From Candidatus Woesearchaeota archaeon (GTDB lineage Archaea; Nanoarchaeota; Nanoarchaeia; Woesearchaeales; UBA11576): a stretch of 7,130 bases of DNA. A program made the translations under genes and the position numbers. Under the pieces are notes generated by a model. That model was not told where the DNA came from, made no database searches, and saw only the letters and a list, made by a program, of their open reading frames with translations. The stretch covers positions 5,200-12,329 of the forward strand of contig DUGW01000051.1 of the NCBI GenBank assembly GCA_013331125.1. Reading direction: 5' to 3'. Positions 1 to 4,920 of the stretch are shown here, in pieces. Numbering within the stretch: the first letter of the stretch is position 1; every line of letters starts with the position of its first letter.

Positions 1-205
1 CCCTTTCCTCAATGATCTTCCCTGGGGCACACCTGAACTGCTTGATCAGACCATAAAGAGGCTGAAGGAACGCAAGGAATCCTATGTATTCATAGATGAG
101 CTCGAGGATATAGATGACCTGGAAGAGCTTAAGGCAGCCAAGAAGAGGATCAAAGAGTCTGATGCTCCTGCAACCTTCAAGTTCCTGCAGAGGCTTGATG
201 TCTGA
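1..205 (+). CDS. C-terminal end of a TIGR04282/DUF2064-family glycosyltransferase-A-like protein (partial)
   Basis: The frame is open from base 2 to the TGA at 203-205 and gives the last 67 residues of a protein whose start lies outside the window. The segment reads LPWGTPELLDQT near the beginning and then, about 20 residues on, an acidic DELEDIDDLEEL stretch. The pairing of a (D/I)PW(S/G)TPEVL..T motif with a downstream D-I-D..EDL motif is typical of the C-terminus of the TIGR04282 (DUF2064) family. These are cytoplasmic GT-A-fold proteins related to nucleotidyl/glycosyltransferases, often found near cell-surface sugar or secondary-metabolite genes. The acceptor and donor are unknown. The next gene has its own TATA box, so this gene is probably not co-transcribed with it. 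Family assignment from two short motifs is fairly good; the catalytic N-terminal half cannot be examined. Confidence 0.75.
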   Translation, partial: PFLNDLPWGTPELLDQTIKRLKERKESYVFIDELEDIDDLEELKAAKKRIKESDAPATFKFLQRLDV

Positions 206-236
206 GCGGTTATTACCGAAAATATGCAAACGAAAA

Positions 237-245
237 TTTTATAAA
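237..245 (+). promoter_or_regulatory. TATA box of the 511-residue membrane protein gene
   Basis: TTTTATAAA lies 36 bases before the ATG at 282. Initiation about 25 bases downstream would give a short leader of roughly 12-15 nt that just contains the ribosome binding site GAGGTGG at 271-277, four bases before the ATG. This spacing supports ATG 282 as the start. Confidence 0.7.
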
Positions 246-281
246 CAGCATTATGTTGGGTTCTTATTTAGAGGTGGTTAA

Positions 282-1817
282 ATGAAAAAGGGACTGGGCT
301 TTCTGATAGCGTTTCTGGTTCTCTTTTCAGCATTCGCCTCTGCTGAAGTCATGGACACTAAACTCTTCAATATATTTGTCGAGCCTGTCCAGGACAAGAT
401 AATCGATAAGGATAAGGACTTTGCTGAGTTCTACATAAAGATAGAGAACAGGTTCACAGAGCCTGAGACCTTCAAGTTCGCATTCCTTGATCCTCCGAAT
501 TGGAAGGAGCAGATTCTTCCTAACCCTAATGATAGGGAGCTTCGCATAATGCCCGGCGATACAGGCACGTTCCATTTCTATGTCCGCCCCAGCAGGGCTG
601 TCGATGGCGTCCATCCTGTTAGTGCGATCCTCAGGAGCGAGGTCACAGGCATAACTTTCAGGAAGGGGTTCCATATCCAGTATGGTGAGAAAGAGACTCC
701 TGCTGTGATGACACCTCCTGAACCTGACATGGAGGTCTCCGCGTCTGTCCCTGCCAAGATGGACCCCAGGAACCCTTACACTGTCGTCGTCAACATCAAG
801 AACAACAATGAGCGTTTCCTGGAGAATGTCTCTGTCACCCTTGACAGCACGAACATCAAGGATACCACAAGTGTAGATGTCGATCCTGACGAGTCGAAAG
901 GCATCAGCTTCGCCGTCCTATTCAATAAGGATCTTCCTCCCCAGAAGGACAGCCTCCATGTCGTCGTCGCCTATCAGGGCCAGACATTCCATGATGAGTA
1001 TCATAATTTTGAGGTTGTCGAGTATCTTCCTCCTTTCGACATCGATGTCGATGTCCAGAAGAAGCTCTGGAAGAGATACAGGACAGTCACCATCACAAAT
1101 GACGGCAACACTGAGAAATCTGATGTTGTCCGCATGGAGACATCGCTTCGTGAGAGGCTGTTCTCCAGTTCTGTCCCTAAGTACAAGCTTGTCAAGGAAG
1201 AAGACAGGCAGTTCATGACCTGGGACGTGACCCTTGCCCAGGGCGCATCAACTGAGATAAAGATAAAGACAAATTACAGGTGGTTGTTCTGGATCATCCT
1301 CGCCATACTGCTGTACTTCGCTTATCTAATCAAGAAGCTCAATCCTGTCGTCGTGAAGAAGAAGTTCAAGTCGATCAAGAAGCAGCACGGCGCAGTGTCT
1401 GAGATGGCTGTCGCGATATTCCTCAAGAATACAAGTGACAAGCCTGTCACCAACATCCGTGTCATAGAGCGCATCACCAAGATGGTCGCATTGAAGGGCG
1501 ATTCTTTCGAGGGCAGCATGCATCCTACAAAGATGCACGCGCATGGCAGTGAAGGCACCATCATCGAGTATCGTTTCGCAGAGCTTGGTCCCGGCGATGA
1601 GAGGATAATAACTTACAAGGCGTTCTCCAAGCTCCATATCTTCGGCGTGATCACCATCAAGCCCACTGTTGTCGAGTTCAAGAAGAAGTCTGGCGCTACG
1701 ATGAAGTCAAGGTCCAACCAGATATCTATCCAGACAGAGGCTCCTGAGGAGCGCAAGCCTTCGCATGAGAAGCATGAGTCCCATCATAGGGTCCATGAAG
1801 TCGCCCATAAGAAGTGA
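282..1817 (+). CDS. Signal-peptide-bearing single-span membrane protein with Ig-like/CARDB-type beta domains on both sides of the membrane
   Basis: The protein has 511 residues. Residues 1-21 form a signal peptide (two lysines, hydrophobic core, ASA before EV). Residues 24-135, 148-246 and 250-330 look like successive beta-sandwich (CARDB/NEW3-like) domains; phrases such as VVNIKNNNERFLENVSV and TVTITNDGNTEKSDVV are characteristic of such folds. A membrane span at about 334-350 (WLFWIILAILLYFAYLI) is followed by KK and further lysines, so the C-terminal part should be cytoplasmic. That part (about 366-486) contains another beta-rich domain (FLKNTSDKPVTNIRVIER). The last 30 residues are rich in His, Glu and Lys. 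No enzymatic motif is visible; a scaffold or envelope role is inference. The start is fixed by the signal peptide, GAGGTGG at 271-277 and the TATA box at 237-245. It ends 18 bp from a convergent small gene. Confidence 0.85.
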   Translation: MKKGLGFLIAFLVLFSAFASAEVMDTKLFNIFVEPVQDKIIDKDKDFAEFYIKIENRFTEPETFKFAFLDPPNWKEQILPNPNDRELRIMPGDTGTFHFYVRPSRAVDGVHPVSAILRSEVTGITFRKGFHIQYGEKETPAVMTPPEPDMEVSASVPAKMDPRNPYTVVVNIKNNNERFLENVSVTLDSTNIKDTTSVDVDPDESKGISFAVLFNKDLPPQKDSLHVVVAYQGQTFHDEYHNFEVVEYLPPFDIDVDVQKKLWKRYRTVTITNDGNTEKSDVVRMETSLRERLFSSSVPKYKLVKEEDRQFMTWDVTLAQGASTEIKIKTNYRWLFWIILAILLYFAYLIKKLNPVVVKKKFKSIKKQHGAVSEMAVAIFLKNTSDKPVTNIRVIERITKMVALKGDSFEGSMHPTKMHAHGSEGTIIEYRFAELGPGDERIITYKAFSKLHIFGVITIKPTVVEFKKKSGATMKSRSNQISIQTEAPEERKPSHEKHESHHRVHEVAHKK

Positions 1818-1818
1818 G

Positions 1819-1838
1819 TGAAAAATATTTATTTTTCA
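1819..1838. terminator. Palindromic bidirectional terminator between convergent genes
   Basis: A perfect inverted repeat with 9-bp arms (TGAAAAATA / TATTTTTCA) and a 2-nt TT centre lies immediately after the stop of the 511-residue gene and overlaps the stop codon of the convergent minus-strand ORF. Each strand reads into a T-run, the usual archaeal termination signal, so it can serve both directions. The role is inferred from position and composition. Confidence 0.6.
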
Positions 1839-2045
1839 AGGCCTTGTTCTTTCACATAATACCTCGAGGATTCCACAGACAGTCTGTCCTGTGTTGTATT
1901 CTTGAATACCGCTTCCGCTGTATACTCTCCCTCTCAGGTCTTTGACAAGTCCCAACTGTAGCCCTATCCTGTATGTATCATCTATTATTGGGGCATACGT
2001 CTCCCTGGGGGGGTCTGAATCAAGTATTAATCTTCCACCCATCAT
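1836..2045 (-). CDS. Small conserved-looking protein of unknown function (69 aa)
   Basis: This is an unrecognised 69-residue protein. The minus-strand frame stays open further upstream, to an ATG at 2072. However, GAGGTGAT, an almost complete archaeal Shine-Dalgarno, occupies 2057-2050 and ends four bases before the ATG at 2045-2043, so that ATG is preferred; a second ATG follows directly. The protein begins MMGGRLILDSDPPRE, has no signal peptide, membrane span or metal-binding cluster (two Cys, near the C-terminus), and is a mix of short hydrophobic and Gly/Asp-containing stretches consistent with a small soluble fold. Its codons (ATA, AGA, GGA, TTA, CTA) differ from the CTG/CTT/CCT/AGG style of the large neighbours, which might indicate acquisition or weak selection. 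The good ribosome binding site is the main argument that it is real; a chance ORF remains possible. Confidence 0.5.
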   Translation of the reverse strand: MMGGRLILDSDPPRETYAPIIDDTYRIGLQLGLVKDLRGRVYSGSGIQEYNTGQTVCGILEVLCERTRP

Positions 2046-2049
2046 CTCA

Positions 2050-2057
2050 ATCACCTC
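2050..2057 (-). promoter_or_regulatory. Shine-Dalgarno site deciding the start of the 69-aa ORF
   Basis: On the minus strand the bases read GAGGTGAT, complementary to the 3' end of archaeal 16S rRNA. The site is four bases from ATG 2045 and seven from the following ATG. It lies inside the longer open frame starting at 2072, arguing that the longer version is not used. Confidence 0.55.
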
Positions 2058-2240
2058 GCCTCTTGTAGTCACTTGCTTGTTGTCGCTGTGATTCTGTTTG
2101 ACATCTCACAGGTCTTATTCAGACACTGGCCGCCAAAGAGGTTACTTAAAAAGCTTTCGTCAACCATACAGATTTCATGCTGTTGGTCCTATCCAGCTAC
2201 AATCAGCACCCGCTCTTTATTCGGCTTCTCTGCACGAAAC

Positions 2241-2249
2241 CTTTAAAAA
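2241..2249 (+). promoter_or_regulatory. TATA box of the tRNA-Tyr locus
   Basis: CTTTAAAAA is preceded by CGAAAC, which resembles a BRE. Initiation about 26 bases from its centre falls at about 2271, a few bases before the first copy of the tRNA 5' end (2276) and about 120 bases before the tRNA that folds completely (2394). No comparable box stands at the proper distance before 2394, so the tRNA appears to be transcribed through the upstream copy. Confidence 0.65.
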
Positions 2250-2273
2250 CAAGCCATTTATCCGGTATCCTAC

Positions 2274-2393
2274 GACCCCGAGTAGCTTAACGGTCACGCG
2301 GAACTGCACGCTCAGTTCACAAGCGTCTCCGGTGCTATTGCTGCGCAATAGCACGACGAAACTGCTCAGGGCAGCATAGAAATTGTTTCAGGA
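2274..2393 (+). pseudogene. Duplicated 5' end of tRNA-Tyr plus hairpin-rich leader (partial tRNA copy)
   Basis: Bases 2274-2295 are identical to 2392-2413, the first 20 nt of tRNA-Tyr and two bases before it, 118 bp apart. After this 22-base identity the sequence diverges. No T-arm (GGTTCRANNCC) or CTCGGGG acceptor 3' strand follows before the second copy, so this is not a complete tRNA gene. The rest folds locally: GAACTG 2301-2306 with CAGTTC 2313-2318, flanked by ACGC 2296-2299 with GCGT 2323-2326; a 10-bp hairpin at 2332-2354; and CTGC 2362-2365 with GCAG 2371-2374. The D-stem strand GCTT could pair with AAGC at 2321-2324 if the intervening hairpin is skipped. Likely origins are a degenerate tandem tRNA copy or an insertion generating a direct repeat; it is probably the transcribed leader of the real tRNA. 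The rest of the gene-free stretch, 2046-2240, shows nothing recognisable. Confidence 0.5.
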
Positions 2394-2521
2394 CCCCGAG
2401 TAGCTTAACGGTCGAGCGTCCGGCTGTAGCTCACAGCCCCCGCAGACAATGGCGCATTGCCTTGAAGGAAAGCGGGACAGCGGATACCGGAAGGTTGCTG
2501 GTTCAAATCCGGCCTCGGGGA
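2394..2521 (+). tRNA. tRNA-Tyr (anticodon GUA) with a 56-nt intron
   Basis: The acceptor stem pairs CCCCGAG (2394-2400) with CTCGGGG (2514-2520), followed by discriminator A at 2521; the encoded bases after it are CCT, so CCA is not encoded. The C1-G72 pair is the tyrosine identity element of archaea and eukaryotes. The D-stem is GCTT/GAGC with GG in the loop; the anticodon stem is TCCGG (2419-2423) / CCGGA (2487-2491); the loop is C-T-GTA-G plus A after splicing, with anticodon GTA at 2426-2428. The variable loop has 5 nt. The T-arm is GCTGG-TTCAAAT-CCGGC, matching other archaeal tRNA-Tyr as I recall them. Removing 2430-2485 leaves 72 nt. Transcription probably starts near 2271, so RNase P would have to remove a leader of about 120 nt. 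Confidence 0.93.
2430..2485 (+). other. tRNA-Tyr intron after position 37
   Basis: The boundaries follow from restoring a 7-nt anticodon loop. They give the central part of a bulge-helix-bulge: CTGT (2424-2427) pairs with GCGG (2480-2483) through two Watson-Crick and two G-U pairs, and the cuts fall after the second base of each three-base bulge (AG|C and AT|A). The next helix on the intron side is not continuous; CCCGC 2439-2443 with GCGGG 2472-2476 comes only after an internal loop, so the motif is relaxed. Inside, CAATG 2447-2451 pairs with CATTG 2455-2459. Removal by the archaeal tRNA endonuclease is expected. Confidence 0.75.
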
Positions 2522-2522
2522 C

Positions 2523-2534
2523 CTTCTTTTCTTT
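2523..2534 (+). terminator. T-rich terminator after tRNA-Tyr
   Basis: CTTCTTTTCTTT directly follows the tRNA. Pyrimidine/T-rich runs without a hairpin are typical archaeal termination signals behind tRNA genes. The next promoter begins about 20 bp downstream. Confidence 0.45.
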
Positions 2535-2554
2535 GATCATACAATCTACTGTTA

Positions 2555-2564
2555 ATTATATATA
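2555..2564 (+). promoter_or_regulatory. TATA box of the Cys-rich lipoprotein gene
   Basis: ATTATATATA is centred about 28 bases before ATG 2588, so initiation should fall almost on the start codon and the mRNA should be leaderless. No ribosome binding site precedes the ATG, in agreement. Confidence 0.65.
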
Positions 2565-2587
2565 GTCCTGTCACCCCTGATATTATT

Positions 2588-3130
2588 ATGAGGTGGTCCT
2601 TCATCTTTCTGGCTCTTGCATTACTTCTTTCTGCCTGTTCAACCCAGGCTCCTCAATCTCCTACTCTCAGTCCCACAACCCAAGAGGATATTCCTTCATC
2701 CCCTCCCTCCGCTCTACCTGAAGGTTCATGCACCTCTGACTCTGATTGTTATGATTTCCAGTATTGTGACAACGACCGCTGCCGTGACCTGTACTGCTCT
2801 GACTGTCAATACCTGGAAGATCACAGATGCAAAGACTTTGATTGCTGTGATGATTATGACTGTGCTCCTTTGGAGCATTGCAAGTACCATGAGTGCGCAG
2901 CGATTGCCTGCCCCAGATGTTTTTTCATAGAAGATAAGAAGTGTGTCCGTTTCCCCTGCTGTTCAGATTCTGACTGTGATGACAGTGATATTGAGACTGA
3001 TGATTTCTGCATGAATGCCTCGACAGATGACGCTTATTGCGCCAACCCCTCGAATGTCAGGACCATAACCTACATGACGAAGATCCCTTTGAAGATACCG
3101 ATGTCTAGGGTGACTCCAGTGGCCTCTTGA
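2588..3130 (+). CDS. Secreted cysteine-rich lipoprotein with a 38-residue tandem repeat
   Basis: The precursor has 180 residues. Residues 1-16 are a signal peptide ending LLSA before Cys17, a good lipobox, so the mature protein should be lipid-anchored to the outer face of the membrane. Residues 18-47 are a Ser/Pro/Thr-rich linker. From 48 on there are 19 further cysteines in a strict pattern: C-x5-C-x4-C-x4-C-x2-C-x7-C-x4-CC-x4, starting at Cys54 and repeating at Cys92, period 38. Asp and Glu fill the gaps. Such a pattern suggests disulfide-stapled modules or metal binding; neither can be decided here. Similar CxxC...CC repeats are, from memory, frequent in surface proteins of DPANN archaea. 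The last 25-30 residues change to a basic, Cys-free sequence (ending MSRVTPVAS), possibly because of a frameshift near 3035-3070. The start is supported by the leaderless promoter. Confidence 0.85.
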   Translation: MRWSFIFLALALLLSACSTQAPQSPTLSPTTQEDIPSSPPSALPEGSCTSDSDCYDFQYCDNDRCRDLYCSDCQYLEDHRCKDFDCCDDYDCAPLEHCKYHECAAIACPRCFFIEDKKCVRFPCCSDSDCDDSDIETDDFCMNASTDDAYCANPSNVRTITYMTKIPLKIPMSRVTPVAS

Positions 3131-3159
3131 CTGGTATAATGGAATGTTTTTCCCTAACA

Positions 3160-3167
3160 TTTATAAA
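3160..3167 (+). promoter_or_regulatory. TATA box of the zinc-ribbon gene
   Basis: TTTATAAA lies 57 bases before ATG 3224. Initiation around 3190 would leave a leader of about 35 nt, which has no strong Shine-Dalgarno. It lies outside the preceding lipoprotein gene, so the small gene has its own promoter. Confidence 0.6.
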
Positions 3168-3223
3168 CAGACCTTCATTTCTAATATTGCAGAAAGAGAT
3201 TATCTGATTCTGCATGATGCAAT

Positions 3224-3376
3224 ATGGCTCGTATAAGCAATTTCCAGAAGATTGAAGGGTATAAGCATATCATAACCTGTTCTATGTGCGGTACCAAGAC
3301 TACAAGTCCTAAGAACAGCATGTACTGCGAAAAATGCCTCAAGAAGCTCCAGAAGGAGCGCGAGGAAGCTGAGTAA
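3224..3376 (+). CDS. Small zinc-ribbon protein (50 aa)
   Basis: ATG 3224 to TAA 3374-3376 encodes 50 residues beginning MARISNFQKIEGYKHI. Residues 19-22 form CSMC and residues 38-41 form CEKC, a two-knuckle CxxC...CxxC arrangement with 15 residues between, as in compact zinc ribbons. The C-terminal tail KKLQKEREEAE is a charged helix. No transmembrane or signal segment is present, so it should be cytoplasmic. Small archaeal proteins of this build often bind nucleic acids or larger complexes such as ribosome or transcription machinery, but no specific family is recognised. Two upstream ATGs (3214, 3217) are in other frames. The gene has its own TATA box at 3160 and converges with the deoxyhypusine synthase family gene, whose stop is 18 bp away. 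Metal-binding spacing and basic/acidic codon content make a chance ORF unlikely. Confidence 0.75.
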   Translation: MARISNFQKIEGYKHIITCSMCGTKTTSPKNSMYCEKCLKKLQKEREEAE

Positions 3377-3394
3377 CATCTTCTTATCAGTGTT

Positions 3395-4792
3395 CTATCC
3401 TAAGACATATTTTGCCATGAAAGGGAGCACCAGTGTGGCGTCTGCCTGTACTTCTGTGAACCTTCCTTTTGGGTCCATCTTTCTCCATGTCATCCCTTCT
3501 GAATATGTGCATCCTGACAGGTGGCCGTAATACATCTGGTCTGGGCATACCCTCACTCCGTAGCTGAATGGTCTTTCTGTCAGTCCTGCATCAGTCCTTG
3601 AGTTGAGTATCTCTATCAGCGGCCCTACATTCTGTGTCCAGTTCCTAGGCACTCCGCCTCCTATCGTGAATATGCCTGTCTTCTTTGAGTCCTGTACCAG
3701 TTTTACGAGTTTCCTGTTGTCTGCATCCATGTCAACTTCAAGTTTTTCCTGGCTGTTCCAGTTGAATGTACAGAAGTCATTTCCCAGCTCTGAATCATAG
3801 AATGCCGGTACGAACACAGGCACTCCTTTCTGGTATGCTGCTATGAGTATCCCCCTCTCACCAGGGTATTTTTCTGCGAGGTGCATTCCTAGTGCCTCAT
3901 GGAAATCGCTTGGGCTCAATGTTTTCCAGGGATATGCATTCAGCACCTCTGAGACTGCCTGTTCTATGTGATCAAGGTTTGTCTCTGGTTCATAGGTGTC
4001 TGTCACCCTGTTGATGCACATCTTTGCCAGCGCGTCATCATCGACTGAAGGGTCGTGTTTGTAATGGTGCAGGCCGAGTGAGTCGACGAGTCCGTGCGCC
4101 ATCGCTGCTCCTGTCGTCGTGAATGACTGCACTGCTCCTGATTCCATCAGGTCTGTTATCACAAGTCCCATCTGCGCTATCGTCATCGCTCCGCTCATGG
4201 TCATGAATACTGTGCAGTCCTTGTCATCTATCATTGTCTTCAATGTCTCTGCTCCATCTGCGACCTTTGCTGATAGGCCTCCGTATCTTGGCAGCTCTGC
4301 GAGGAATGCCTTGACATCTTGTTGTCTTCCCTCCAGTCTTGCATCGAGGATATGGGCCAATAATGGCATCGCGTATCTTGGGTCTGTGAATAATGCGTCT
4401 GGGAAGAATCCGTCTTGCACCTGTCCGGGTCTTGCCTTTCCTTGGTTGTTGATGAACCATGCCCTGTCTGGCAGCGTATGTATTGCGTCTTCATGCCTCT
4501 CTGAGTAGTCTCCTACGACCAGTACCTGTCTGTCCTTGGTCTTGGCATAGTCTTCAGGGAACAATAGTCTTGTGAAGTATCCTTTCTCTACGAGCTGGCA
4601 TACCAGCTGGCCCAGCGGCGTGGAGAGTTTGCCTTCGTAGACAAGCGCGGTCTTTCCTGCATTCTCTGTGAGTGATTCTGCCATCTCTCCCAGCATCCTT
4701 GCTCCGAATGAGCTTTTGGACATTGCGCTGACTATGTCGTCTACTGTGTTGCACCTTCTCAGGTCTATCGGTGTTAGTGGTTTTAGTTTCAT
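3395..4792 (-). CDS. Deoxyhypusine synthase family protein with an N-terminal-region insertion
   Basis: The protein has 465 residues against about 310-370 in ordinary members. The family uses NAD and spermidine to transfer an aminobutyl group, classically to a lysine of translation factor (a/e)IF5A; relatives make homospermidine or similar polyamines. Matching segments are residues 8-41 (TPIDLRRCNTVDD...FGARMLGEMAE), 184-240 (TLKTMIDDKDCTVFMTMSGAMT; FTTTGAAMAHGL), 328-337 (VPAFYDSELG), 374-384 (IFTIGGGVPRN) and 424-460 (HLSGCTYSEGMTWRK; EVQADATLVLPF). Lys438 in TWRK aligns with the catalytic lysine (human Lys329). The human His288 position appears to lie in GGGVPRNW, not VKHH, as in DHS-like polyamine enzymes. 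Residues about 44-178 are extra and unrecognised. A TATA-like AATAAAAAA at 4824-4816 suggests a nearly leaderless start at 4792. True aIF5A modification is likely but not proven. Confidence 0.88.
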   Translation of the reverse strand: MKLKPLTPIDLRRCNTVDDIVSAMSKSSFGARMLGEMAESLTENAGKTALVYEGKLSTPLGQLVCQLVEKGYFTRLLFPEDYAKTKDRQVLVVGDYSERHEDAIHTLPDRAWFINNQGKARPGQVQDGFFPDALFTDPRYAMPLLAHILDARLEGRQQDVKAFLAELPRYGGLSAKVADGAETLKTMIDDKDCTVFMTMSGAMTIAQMGLVITDLMESGAVQSFTTTGAAMAHGLVDSLGLHHYKHDPSVDDDALAKMCINRVTDTYEPETNLDHIEQAVSEVLNAYPWKTLSPSDFHEALGMHLAEKYPGERGILIAAYQKGVPVFVPAFYDSELGNDFCTFNWNSQEKLEVDMDADNRKLVKLVQDSKKTGIFTIGGGVPRNWTQNVGPLIEILNSRTDAGLTERPFSYGVRVCPDQMYYGHLSGCTYSEGMTWRKMDPKGRFTEVQADATLVLPFMAKYVLG

Positions 4793-4815
4793 GCGGCCGG
4801 GGGAGTTTTGAGGGG

Positions 4816-4824
4816 TTTTTTATT
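4816..4824 (-). promoter_or_regulatory. Possible TATA-like element of the deoxyhypusine synthase family gene
   Basis: On the minus strand the bases read AATAAAAAA, about 28 bases before the ATG at 4792, giving an almost leaderless transcript. No Shine-Dalgarno stands before that ATG, which agrees. The element is a weak match to the consensus. Confidence 0.4.
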
Positions 4825-4887
4825 GTTTGTTTTGTTTAAGAAGTAAGCCTGATCCTATCCCTGTCAGGAAGTGCCTGTTTCAATTAC

Positions 4888-4896
4888 CTTTATAAA
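4888..4896 (+). promoter_or_regulatory. TATA box of the Lys-rich small gene
   Basis: CTTTATAAA is centred about 29 bases before ATG 4921, the spacing expected for a leaderless mRNA. No ribosome binding site precedes the ATG. It lies in the divergent intergenic region shared with the minus-strand deoxyhypusine synthase family gene. Confidence 0.65.
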
Positions 4897-4920
4897 TTAG
4901 TTAGTGTCATATATCCCTTT

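Noticed and set aside
327..674. Minus-strand open frame opposite the start of the 511-residue gene
   Set aside because: Antisense shadow of a convincing signal-peptide-bearing gene; no promoter or ribosome binding site of its own. The same applies to the frames within 877-1637.
2098..2379. Plus-strand open frame of 93 codons across the tRNA leader
   Set aside because: It runs through the promoter and the duplicated tRNA 5' end, has no ribosome binding site and encodes a low-quality Ser/Thr/Arg-rich sequence.
2276..2413. A single tRNA beginning at the first copy with a 118-nt D-loop intron removed
   Set aside because: With identical ends the bulge-helix-bulge would need a self-complementary 4-mer at the junction (AGCT or TTAA), and neither gives supporting flanking helices. 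A leader removed by RNase P is simpler.
2590..2597. Shine-Dalgarno-like GAGGTGGT just after the lipoprotein ATG
   Set aside because: No start codon follows at a usable distance in frame, and the signal peptide begins at the upstream ATG; it is coincidental coding sequence.
4119..4508. Plus- and minus-strand frames overlapping the deoxyhypusine synthase family gene
   Set aside because: The opposing frame carries clear family motifs throughout; these are by-products of its codon bias.
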